From positions 2,146,501 through 2,210,500 of the forward strand of contig JADJNH010000005.1 of the NCBI GenBank assembly GCA_016714365.1: a stretch of DNA of 64,000 bases, written 5' to 3'. Positions 1 to 8,315 of the stretch are shown here, piece after piece (position 1 is the stretch's first letter; each line of letters opens with the position of its first letter). Below the pieces are notes generated by a model, which did not search any database, had not been told where the DNA came from, and saw only the letters and a program-made list of their open reading frames with translations. The stretch is from Candidatus Vicinibacter affinis. Its GTDB lineage: Bacteria; Bacteroidota; Bacteroidia; Chitinophagales; Saprospiraceae. Made by a program: the position numbers and the translations under genes.

Positions 1-585
1 GCTGCCCGGTAACAATGCAATGATCGGTCTTTCGTCCAACTTATTTTTTTTACGAAATTCGGGATCTGCTTTAAATTCTCTGATGTGGTGCATCAATGGA
101 TGACCAAAATAATAAGCGCTTATTCCATGATTATGGAAAAATTCTTTTTCAAAAGGAAGGATGACAAATAACTTGTCCACATATTTTCTCAATTTTATTA
201 CCCGGTTTTCCTTCCAGGCCCATGCTTGAGGGGCAATGTAGAAATATACTTTGATGTTTTGTTTTTTTGCCCACTCTGCCATTCTGAGATTAAACCCTGG
301 ATAATCAATGAGGATGAGGGCATCAGGTTTGTCCGCCAGTATACTTTTTTTAGTAAGTTTGAAGAGACCCAAAATTTTTCTAAGGTTCATGATAACCTCT
401 GCAAAACCCATGAAGCTGGCATCTTCATAACGGACTTCCAACACACATCCTTCGGCAGCCATTTTCTGTCCACCCCAACCCCTGGCCTTCAATCCGGGGT
501 CTATCGAATGCAAGGCCGCTAATAATTTACTGCCATACAAATCACCCGAAGCCTCGCCGGCAATAATGTAAATATTCTTTGACAC
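1..585 (-). CDS. lpxB: Lipid-A-disaccharide synthase, 3' part missing (window edge)
   Basis: Glycosyltransferase family 19 enzyme that joins UDP-diacylglucosamine and lipid X to make the lipid A disaccharide at the inner membrane. The visible 195 codons start with the LpxB signature IIAGEASGDLYGSKLL and continue with GWGGQKMAAEGC, a YPGFN motif, FYIAPQAWAWKENR and the P-loop-like end ALLPGS, all typical of the N-terminal half of LpxB. The start is GTG at 585-583, which overlaps the TAG stop of the upstream small membrane protein (TAGTG), so translation is probably coupled. The gene runs off the left edge, so the C-terminal half cannot be seen. Identification is firm. Confidence 0.93.
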   Translation of the reverse strand, partial: MSKNIYIIAGEASGDLYGSKLLAALHSIDPGLKARGWGGQKMAAEGCVLEVRYEDASFMGFAEVIMNLRKILGLFKLTKKSILADKPDALILIDYPGFNLRMAEWAKKQNIKVYFYIAPQAWAWKENRVIKLRKYVDKLFVILPFEKEFFHNHGISAYYFGHPLMHHIREFKADPEFRKKNKLDERPIIALLPGS

Positions 586-911
586 TAGAATTTTAATAAT
601 TCAAAACCATACAAATACATCCATATGATTACATAGGCCAGCGTCGGAAAGACAACTCCTCTCATCGCATCCTGCCAATAGCGTCGGCTAAAAATTTGCA
701 TAGGAATTGCATTGAGTATTAAAGCAATCAGACCAATGGTCCGTTCTCTGAAATTTGGTGACATTCCAATGCTGCTGATGATGTCCTGGTTATCAAGAAA
801 GTCATAAATCATCAGAAGGATGGCATAACCTACAAAAGGTAAAATCAGTCCCGCCAGAATTCCGACGTAAACTTTGTTGTAGGGGTGGGTGGAAGGAGGG
901 TATAAATTCAT
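585..911 (-). CDS. Small multi-pass membrane protein between surE and lpxB
   Basis: A 108-residue protein with three hydrophobic segments (about residues 14-36, 58-72 and 86-105) and no recognised catalytic motif. Its ATG overlaps the surE stop (ATGA) and its own stop overlaps the lpxB start (TAGTG), so it is locked into a three-gene translationally coupled unit. A similar small membrane protein in this place is familiar to me from other Bacteroidota genomes, but no function is known. The position next to lpxB suggests a role at the inner membrane in envelope or lipid A synthesis; this is inference only. Confidence 0.8.
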   Translation of the reverse strand: MNLYPPSTHPYNKVYVGILAGLILPFVGYAILLMIYDFLDNQDIISSIGMSPNFRERTIGLIALILNAIPMQIFSRRYWQDAMRGVVFPTLAYVIIWMYLYGFELLKF

Positions 912-1684
912 TTTGTCTGATTTTCTAAATGAGCATTGGCAGGAAGGGCCTTGTGAACAGTAAGGTCATGTCCGGAAGGTACTACACTGATAAAACCATG
1001 ATCAAGGGCCCAAAGGTCCGTGTCCTCATGAGGGTCATCCCATAAAAACTGGCCCGTCAACCAATAGTAAGTCTGATTTCGGGGATCTTTTCCCTCTTTG
1101 AATTCTTCCACCCAGTTTCCTTCAGATTGCCGGCAAATCTTAATGCCTTTGATTTCCTTCCGGGTTAATTTCGGAATGTTGACGTTTAAAAGTTTGCAAT
1201 GATTAATTCCTTCATTGAGTACTTTGTCTATCAAAAAGTCAATGTGCGGCATGGCCTGCCAAAAATCCGCATCAAATGAATAGTCCAACAGTGAAAATCC
1301 AATGCTTGGAATTCCCTCCAAACTTGCTTCCATAGCAGCGGACATGGTACCGGAGTAGATAATGTTGATAGAGGCATTTGACCCATGGTTTATACCCGAA
1401 AGACAAAGATCAATGGTCCTTTCTTTGAGCAACACATTTTTTGCAAGTTTTACACAGTCAACCGGAGTCCCACTGCATTCATAGGATTCTACATCCTCAA
1501 AAACGTCTATTTTATGGAGCCTGAGTGGGAGATTCATAGTGATTGCGTGCCCCATGCCTGATTGTGGGGAATTAGGAGCCACCACCACCACCTCACCATG
1601 GTTTTTAGCTATTTCGACCAGGGCCTTTAGACCCGGAGCAAAAATGCCATCATCATTGGTGACCAGGATTAACTTTTTATTCAT
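908..1684 (-). CDS. surE: 5'/3'-nucleotidase SurE
   Basis: Metal-dependent nucleoside monophosphate phosphatase (SurE family, about 250 residues; this one is 258). The N-terminus has the metal-binding VTNDDG motif at residues 8-13, followed by the APNSPQSGMGHA loop and the SGINHGSN motif that complete the active site. I chose the ATG at 1684 rather than an upstream in-frame codon at 1708: SurE proteins start directly before the LVTNDDG strand, and a promoter-like TAnnTTTG box covers 1706-1713, so the longer reading would begin inside the promoter. It is the first gene of a coupled unit with a small membrane protein and lpxB. Confidence 0.95.
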   Translation of the reverse strand: MNKKLILVTNDDGIFAPGLKALVEIAKNHGEVVVVAPNSPQSGMGHAITMNLPLRLHKIDVFEDVESYECSGTPVDCVKLAKNVLLKERTIDLCLSGINHGSNASINIIYSGTMSAAMEASLEGIPSIGFSLLDYSFDADFWQAMPHIDFLIDKVLNEGINHCKLLNVNIPKLTRKEIKGIKICRQSEGNWVEEFKEGKDPRNQTYYWLTGQFLWDDPHEDTDLWALDHGFISVVPSGHDLTVHKALPANAHLENQTK

Positions 1685-1705
1685 ATTAATTCTTCGATGA
1701 AAGCC

Positions 1706-1713
1706 CAAAGATA
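1706..1713 (-). promoter_or_regulatory. Bacteroidota -7 box for surE
   Basis: Minus-strand TATCTTTG fits the Bacteroidota consensus TAnnTTTG and ends 22 bases before the surE ATG. No clear TTG -33 element is seen at the usual distance. Confidence 0.5.
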
Positions 1714-1757
1714 GTCAGGTCCTGTTTAATTTTACGGATTGGATTATCAACAAGAGG

Positions 1758-2762
1758 ATGGATTACCAGGCTATATTGAAGGATTTTGGTGGCGGCAAAG
1801 TAAAGCCGGTTTACTTTTTGACCGGAGATGAAGATTATTTCATCGACAGTCTGGTAAAAGAAGCAGAGAATAATCTGGTGCCTGAGTCACAGAAAGATTT
1901 TAACCTTCAGGTGGTCTACGGAAAAGATACTACCACCAGGGCTTTGGTTGAATACTGCCGGCAATTTCCTTTTATGGGGGACAAAAAATTGGTGGTGGTC
2001 AAGGAGGCACAGGATTTAAAAGACTGGGACGTATTGGAGACTTATTTTAAGCAACCGGTACCTACCACCACACTGGTAATTGCTTACAAAAACAAAAAAC
2101 CCGACGGCAGGTCTGCCTGGGTCAAGACTTTAAAAGAAAAACACGTTTTTTTTGAATCAAAAGGAATTTACGATTCACAGCTGCCGGCTTTTATTTCCAA
2201 TTTAGCTTCCGGCCTAAAACTGAAATTGGATCAGGAGGCCGCCATGTTGGTTGCAGAATACATTGGAAATGACTTAAGTCAAATCAACAACGAACTCCAA
2301 AAACTTCGGGTCAATCTCGAGGAAGGCAGCAAGGTGAACAAGGATCAAGTTTCAGAGCACATTGGAATCAGTAAGGAATACAATGTGTTCGAATTGTGTA
2401 AGGCGTTTTCCCAAAAAGACAAAAGAAAGATTTATTTGATAACAAAAAATCTCGTCTTGCACATCAAGACAAATCCACTCATACCTTGCATTACCTCGAT
2501 TTATAATCATTTCTCAAAGATTTGGCTTACAAAACATTATCTTTCGAAAAGTGATCAGGAACTGATGTCGATACTTAAACTTTCCTTCAGTTCTTATATC
2601 AAGGAATACAAGGAAGCAGCTGGAAAGTACAGTGTCGCAGAATTGGAACAGATTTTTTCAATGCTGAAGGAATATGATCTTAAATCGAAAGGAGTGGATG
2701 TGGCAGGAGTTTCACAGGAAGACCTTTTGCTTGAATTGGTACTTAGAATTTCACCTCAATAA
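1758..2762 (+). CDS. holA: DNA polymerase III subunit delta
   Basis: Clamp-loader delta subunit that opens the beta sliding clamp during replication. The 334-residue length is normal for HolA. The N-terminus (KPVYFLTGDEDYFIDSLV) is the typical start of the AAA-like domain I, followed by RQFPFMGDKKLVVVKEA and, near residues 175-195, the NDLSQINNELQKL helix that is well conserved in HolA proteins. There is no Walker motif, as expected for delta. The ATG at 1758 follows a purine-rich AAGAGG. It is divergent from surE with a 73-bp shared promoter region, and the large macroglobulin gene starts only 10 bases after its stop. Confidence 0.92.
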   Translation: MDYQAILKDFGGGKVKPVYFLTGDEDYFIDSLVKEAENNLVPESQKDFNLQVVYGKDTTTRALVEYCRQFPFMGDKKLVVVKEAQDLKDWDVLETYFKQPVPTTTLVIAYKNKKPDGRSAWVKTLKEKHVFFESKGIYDSQLPAFISNLASGLKLKLDQEAAMLVAEYIGNDLSQINNELQKLRVNLEEGSKVNKDQVSEHIGISKEYNVFELCKAFSQKDKRKIYLITKNLVLHIKTNPLIPCITSIYNHFSKIWLTKHYLSKSDQELMSILKLSFSSYIKEYKEAAGKYSVAELEQIFSMLKEYDLKSKGVDVAGVSQEDLLLELVLRISPQ

Positions 2763-2772
2763 AAATTAAAAA

Positions 2773-5700
2773 ATGAATGGAATGAATTTAGCCAGACTTT
2801 GGATGTTTTTTATCCTGCTCAGTTGGTCGTGCAGTAAAAAAAACTCGGTTGATTTTCTAAAGAATCCACAGGCTTTCCAAACCTATATAAATGGTATTCA
2901 AGCCGGAAATGTAAAGAGATCAGACGGTATAAAAATTCATTTCAACCAAAGCCCCATTGACGAATCCCAAATTGGTCAGGATGCCGATCCAGGCTTGCTG
3001 ACCTTCTCTCCCGGCCTTAAAGGGAAATTGAGTTGGACCAACGCATATACCTTAAGCTTTCTTCCTGCCGCAGATCAAGAAATCAGTTCGAAAGAATACG
3101 AAGCAAATCTGCAACTTGCCAAGCTGTTTAAGGATGTACCGGACTCATTGTCTGTAATGAATTTTAAGTTTGTCATTGAACCGATTGTCGTTCAGGTACG
3201 ATGGAAATATTTGAGGGTTGACCCGGAGAAAGATGGGGCGCTTATGCTGGAAGCCAATGTTGTGCCAAGCGATGAATTGTCAGAAGAAACTCTGGCTAAT
3301 TTGTTTGAAATTAAGCATAGTTCTGCCGGTGCATTAAAATATCAATTTACTAAAAATCAAAATGGAGAAATATTATACAAAATATCTTCCATTCCAAGAA
3401 CCTCCCAAACTGAATCGTTGAGTATTAAGTGGAGTGAAACACCTGAAGAGAAGAACACTTTGCAGGAAAAGAAATTTGAGATACCTTCCTCAGCCAGTTT
3501 TGTAGTTACGGGAATTGAAACAGGATCGGAAATTCAAAAAACGGTCATCGCTTATTTTTCTGATCCGCTCGATCAGGCACAGGATTTAAGAGGACTCGTA
3601 AGGCTTGAGCCGGACAGCAGCAGCCTTGAATTGCGCAAAGAATTGGATCTGATTCATGTTAAGTTTAGTGACCAGTTTCAGACCAGCAAAGTGAAATTGA
3701 TTTTTGATAAGAACATCAAGAGTAAGGGAGGAAAATTACTGGATCGTGAATTTAATTTCGAATTTAGTTTTAATGAGGAAAAACCAAAAGTTAGATTTAC
3801 TTCTCCAGGAAATATATTACCGGTTTCTGAAAATCTCATACTCCCTTTTGAAGCTATAAATTTGAAAAAAGTGGATGTGGAGATTTTTAAAATTTTCTCC
3901 AACAATGTGTTGTACAATATGCATCTGGATTTTCAGGAAGATGTTTACAATATGATAAAATTAGGACGCATAATCCATCAGCAAACAATCGTGCTGGAAA
4001 ATATTAATCCCAATTCCAATCGTCAGACCTGGTTGACTTATGGGCTGGATTTAAGTAAAATGATTACGCCGGAACCCGGAGCGATTTACGAAGTTAGAAT
4101 AGGGTTTCAACCCGACTATTCAAACTTTCCTTGCGCAGCAGGAAAACGAAAATTGGTTTTAAATGAATATGATGATTTCAGCGGAACCAAGGAATATACC
4201 TCCATCTGGAGTCCATGGGGTAATTATGAATATGAAGGTTCGGAATCAACTATGACTTGCTATGATTATGAAGATCCTTGCTGTCAATCCTATTATTCTT
4301 CCCATAATTTTGCACGTAAAAGCATACTCGCTTCTGATATTGCCATGACTTGCAAAAGTTCAGAAGATGGAGGCCAAACATTTGTTTCGGTGTTTAACAT
4401 CAATGATGGCCTTCCTTCAAAATCAGCAGAGGTAACTTTCTACGATCAGCAATTGCAGGTGATACAATCCGGATCCACCGATGGTAAAGGTGTTTTTCAT
4501 CCTGAAACTAAAAAAATGCCAGCCTATGCAGTTGCCAAATTAAATAAGCACTATGCATACCTTAAACTCCAGGAATCAGGAAGTTTACCATTAAGTGAAT
4601 TTGATGTCAGTGGAGCCAAATCAGAGTCAGGGCTCAAGGCATTTATCTATGCTGAGCGAGGTATTTGGAGACCTGGAGACACCATTTTACTGAATGCAGT
4701 GGTGGCACAATCCGGAAAATCAATACCGTCCCAGTTTCCCATAAAATTGGAAGTAAAATCACCCAATGGCCAAACAGTCTTTACACAACAATTGACTCAA
4801 AATTTATTTGGATTGTACGCTTTTAAAATTCCAATTTCCTTATCCGGAATAACAGGTAACTATAAAGCGGTCTTACAAGCCGGACCCGGGGTTTTTGAAC
4901 ATACCCTTAAAGTAGAAACAGTAAAGCCCAACCGATTTAAAGTATTGGTCGATTTTCCTGCAAACTGGAAACCTGGGGCAGAATTGCCAAATGTTCCTTT
5001 AGCAGCTGAATATTTGCATGGAGCTGCGGCTAACGGCAAACAAGTCAAAGTAGAGCTTCATTATGAACAAAAACCTCCTGTGTTTAAAAAGTGGAAGGAT
5101 TTTAATTTTGATGATCCTGAAAAACTAAAAGTAAGTGGTCAATTGGATATCATCGATGGAAATCTTAATGAAGCGGGAAAGACAATTTTGGATTTAGGTA
5201 CCTTAAACAGATCCATGTTTAATGGGGATATTCAAGCGGTGTTTGTTTCCAGAATTTTTGATGAAGGGGACATGAGCACTGATTATTATGAAAAAAACAT
5301 TAAGATGTTTCCTGAATATGTGGGAATCAAATGTCCGGAAACTAATTTTGGAAAACTATATCCAGTAAATGAATCTCAGGAGTTTGAACTGGCGGTGTTG
5401 ACCGATGCTGAACAATCTGTTGCAAATCGTAAATTAAAAGTTGAGTTGTTCACCGTAAATTGGGAATGGTGGTATGAGATTAGAGCCCAAAACGGACAAT
5501 ACACACACAGTAATTTTAGAAAACTGGTTTCTCAAAAAATGACGCAGACCGATGCCAATGGAAAGGCAAAAGTCAGCTTCACCATGAAGGATTACGATCG
5601 CTATTACATCAGAGTAACAAATCTGGTTACGAATCAAACATCCGGAGATTATTTTTATACCGGTTGGCCATATGAAGAAAATGATCAGAACAAAGACTTT

Positions 5701-8310
5701 GTGCATGTGCTGAATTTTAAGGCCGATAAAGAGTCCTATAAAATTGGAGAAAAAGCAACTTTATATCTGCCGGGTGCCGTTTCAGGACAATATCAAATTT
5801 GCATTATCAAGGAGAATAAAATTATCAAGCATTTTCAGCTTGCTGCACAGAAAGACAGGACCAGTTTCACTTTTGATATTGAAGATCAGATGGAACCAAA
5901 CGTTTATGCAGATGTAAGTCTGATCCAACCTGTCAAAGATGTAGTCAATGATTTGCCTGTACGTATGTTTGGTGTAATTCCAATCATGGTACAAAATGAA
6001 AATCGAAAATTGCAACCCGGTATCCAAATGGCCGAGTCCATCAAACCGGATCAGGAATTTGAAATCGAAGTCAACGAAGCCTCCGGTAAAGAGATGGCTT
6101 ACCAATTGTTTGTGGTAGACGAAGGATTATTGAATTTGACAAGATTCAAAACGCCAAATCCTTACGATTTCTTCTTACAAAAAGAAGCCATGAGGATGAT
6201 GACCTGGGATAACTACAATTCTATTATCGGCGTTCATGGTGCCTCCTTTCAAAAAATATTCAGTATTGGTGGTGATCAACAAGTATCCGCAGAAGATCTT
6301 GCCAAGATGAAAAGATTTTCTTCTGTTGTTCTGTCAACAGGAGTGCAACATCTTAAACCAAAGACCAAAAACAAACATCGGTTTACCATTTCCAATTACA
6401 TCGGTGAGGTCAGAGTGATGGTTGTAGCCAACAACCAAAATGCTTATGGATCAGCAGAAAAACAGGTGAAAGTTAAAAGTGAATTGATGAGCAGCATCAA
6501 TTTTCCACGCGTGATGGCGACAGATGACAACATACAAGTGCCAGTTACAGTTTTCGTTCACGAGAAGAACATTTCTAAAGTAGATGTAAAAGTAACTGCA
6601 AGAGATGGAATTGAAATTGTAGGTCCAAGCCAAAAGACTGTAAATTTTGACCGGCCGGGTGAGCAAAAAGTATATTTTGACATTAAAGCTAAAGGAAAAA
6701 TTGGACCGTCTGGATTGGACATAGTTTGCAGTTCAGGCGCGTATTTGAATAAATCATCGGTTACAGTTTTTATCGACAATCCGAATCCGGTTACAAGGAG
6801 TGTAACTGAATTTTGGGTGGAGCCCGGACAATCCATACAAAAGTCACTTGCGGCTTATGGAACTTCAGGAACCAGAAAAACCTTGCTCAATGTTGCTTCA
6901 TTCTCAGGTGGATTGCTCACAGATTTTGCTGAAAAATTAATTCAATATCCCCATGGATGTGTTGAGCAGACTGTATCTGCAGGATTTCCTCAGCTTTATC
7001 TGGCAGATGTCATGGAGTTGAGTCAGGAACAAAAGAATCTGTGTGCTGAAAATGTGCGGAAGACTATCCAGAAATTGAAAGGCTTTCAGCGATTTGATGG
7101 AGGATTCAGTTATTGGCCAGGTGAAGCAGCTACTTATGATTACGCATCCTCTTATGTTGGTCATTTCTTATCAGAAGCCAGATCCAAGGGCTTTAATGTG
7201 CCTGAAGAAATGTTGAACAATCTGAATGAGTATCAACGTAAAGCTTGTGCTGCTTATAACAAATTAAAATTCAATAATGCAAGTAATCTTGAATTTAATC
7301 AAGCTTATAGATTGTATACATTGGCGGTGGCAGGTAGAGCCGATTGGGCAGCTATGAACCGACTGATGTTGCAGCAGGAAAAGACTTTGATGGGTAAATG
7401 GTTGCTGGCTGGAGCATACGCCTTATCAGGTAAAAAGGAAATCGCTGCGAAATTAATTGAAGGATCCGCTATGGAAGTTCCGGCTTATCAGGATGATTAC
7501 TTTAATTATGGTTCCGATATGCGCGATGAGTCTTTTATTGCGATGGTGCTAAACGATATGGGAAACAAAACGGAATCAGCAAAATTGATTCAAAAAATTA
7601 TTAAAAGAATTGCCGCTGAAAAATATTTTTCCACGCAAGAAATGTCCGTTTTGCTTTTAAGTATGGGTAAGATTTTAAATAAAAACGGAGCGGTTTCTAC
7701 AGAAATGAAGTTCACGCTTGATTGGAACAATCAACCAAAAGACATTAATTCAAAATTTGCTGCTTATCAGGAATCATTGGGGGATCAAAATCAAAATAAT
7801 TTAACATTCAAAAACAATTCTTCCATTCCACTCTCTGTACAAATCATACAATTTGGAAAATTATCCTCTTCCATTAATGTCTCAGAATCGAATGGCTTGA
7901 AATTGCTGGTCAGTTATCTGGATAAGGAAGGAAGGAAAGTGGACCTTGCAAATTTACCTCAGGGAAAGGACTTGATTGCAAGGGTCCAAATCTCTCAAAA
8001 TGGTAAATTGGGCAATCTGAAAAATCTTGCACTTACGGCAGTTTTTCCTTCCGGTATGGAGATTAATAATCTTAGGGTAGGAGGAATTGAAAGTAATAGG
8101 ACGGATATCAAGTATCAGGATTTTCGTGATGATCGGGTTATGTATTATTTTGATTTGTCTGCAAGTAAGGAAATGTTGATTAACATACCATTGACTGCGG
8201 CTACAGCAGGTACATTCTCTTCACCGGAATTCTTCTGTGAAGCCATGTACGAACCATCTGTTTTTGCTCGATACAAACCCGGCAAATTGATTATAAAATC
8301 AACGAGATAG
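2773..8310 (+). CDS. Bacterial alpha-2-macroglobulin lipoprotein with thioester motif
   Basis: A very large (1845 residues) periplasmic lipoprotein of the bacterial alpha-2-macroglobulin family, thought to trap proteases that enter the periplasm. The N-terminus is a lipoprotein signal ending in the lipobox LSWSC. Macroglobulin-like beta domains fill the first 1300 residues, including the family block AERGIWRPGDTI. The thioester motif CVEQ is at residues 1396-1399 (bases 6958-6969), preceded by YPHG, so the covalent trap should be functional; many relatives have lost it. The helical thioester domain follows (FQRFDGGFSYWPG). The start could also be the ATG at 2782. pbpC follows 5 bases later, the classic yfhM-pbpC pairing. 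Confidence 0.93.
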   Translation: MNGMNLARLWMFFILLSWSCSKKNSVDFLKNPQAFQTYINGIQAGNVKRSDGIKIHFNQSPIDESQIGQDADPGLLTFSPGLKGKLSWTNAYTLSFLPAADQEISSKEYEANLQLAKLFKDVPDSLSVMNFKFVIEPIVVQVRWKYLRVDPEKDGALMLEANVVPSDELSEETLANLFEIKHSSAGALKYQFTKNQNGEILYKISSIPRTSQTESLSIKWSETPEEKNTLQEKKFEIPSSASFVVTGIETGSEIQKTVIAYFSDPLDQAQDLRGLVRLEPDSSSLELRKELDLIHVKFSDQFQTSKVKLIFDKNIKSKGGKLLDREFNFEFSFNEEKPKVRFTSPGNILPVSENLILPFEAINLKKVDVEIFKIFSNNVLYNMHLDFQEDVYNMIKLGRIIHQQTIVLENINPNSNRQTWLTYGLDLSKMITPEPGAIYEVRIGFQPDYSNFPCAAGKRKLVLNEYDDFSGTKEYTSIWSPWGNYEYEGSESTMTCYDYEDPCCQSYYSSHNFARKSILASDIAMTCKSSEDGGQTFVSVFNINDGLPSKSAEVTFYDQQLQVIQSGSTDGKGVFHPETKKMPAYAVAKLNKHYAYLKLQESGSLPLSEFDVSGAKSESGLKAFIYAERGIWRPGDTILLNAVVAQSGKSIPSQFPIKLEVKSPNGQTVFTQQLTQNLFGLYAFKIPISLSGITGNYKAVLQAGPGVFEHTLKVETVKPNRFKVLVDFPANWKPGAELPNVPLAAEYLHGAAANGKQVKVELHYEQKPPVFKKWKDFNFDDPEKLKVSGQLDIIDGNLNEAGKTILDLGTLNRSMFNGDIQAVFVSRIFDEGDMSTDYYEKNIKMFPEYVGIKCPETNFGKLYPVNESQEFELAVLTDAEQSVANRKLKVELFTVNWEWWYEIRAQNGQYTHSNFRKLVSQKMTQTDANGKAKVSFTMKDYDRYYIRVTNLVTNQTSGDYFYTGWPYEENDQNKDFVHVLNFKADKESYKIGEKATLYLPGAVSGQYQICIIKENKIIKHFQLAAQKDRTSFTFDIEDQMEPNVYADVSLIQPVKDVVNDLPVRMFGVIPIMVQNENRKLQPGIQMAESIKPDQEFEIEVNEASGKEMAYQLFVVDEGLLNLTRFKTPNPYDFFLQKEAMRMMTWDNYNSIIGVHGASFQKIFSIGGDQQVSAEDLAKMKRFSSVVLSTGVQHLKPKTKNKHRFTISNYIGEVRVMVVANNQNAYGSAEKQVKVKSELMSSINFPRVMATDDNIQVPVTVFVHEKNISKVDVKVTARDGIEIVGPSQKTVNFDRPGEQKVYFDIKAKGKIGPSGLDIVCSSGAYLNKSSVTVFIDNPNPVTRSVTEFWVEPGQSIQKSLAAYGTSGTRKTLLNVASFSGGLLTDFAEKLIQYPHGCVEQTVSAGFPQLYLADVMELSQEQKNLCAENVRKTIQKLKGFQRFDGGFSYWPGEAATYDYASSYVGHFLSEARSKGFNVPEEMLNNLNEYQRKACAAYNKLKFNNASNLEFNQAYRLYTLAVAGRADWAAMNRLMLQQEKTLMGKWLLAGAYALSGKKEIAAKLIEGSAMEVPAYQDDYFNYGSDMRDESFIAMVLNDMGNKTESAKLIQKIIKRIAAEKYFSTQEMSVLLLSMGKILNKNGAVSTEMKFTLDWNNQPKDINSKFAAYQESLGDQNQNNLTFKNNSSIPLSVQIIQFGKLSSSINVSESNGLKLLVSYLDKEGRKVDLANLPQGKDLIARVQISQNGKLGNLKNLALTAVFPSGMEINNLRVGGIESNRTDIKYQDFRDDRVMYYFDLSASKEMLINIPLTAATAGTFSSPEFFCEAMYEPSVFARYKPGKLIIKSTR

Positions 8311-8315
8311 GAGGA

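Noticed and set aside
226..522. Plus-strand open frame of 98 codons at the left end
   Set aside because: It is antisense to lpxB, which has clear family motifs throughout.
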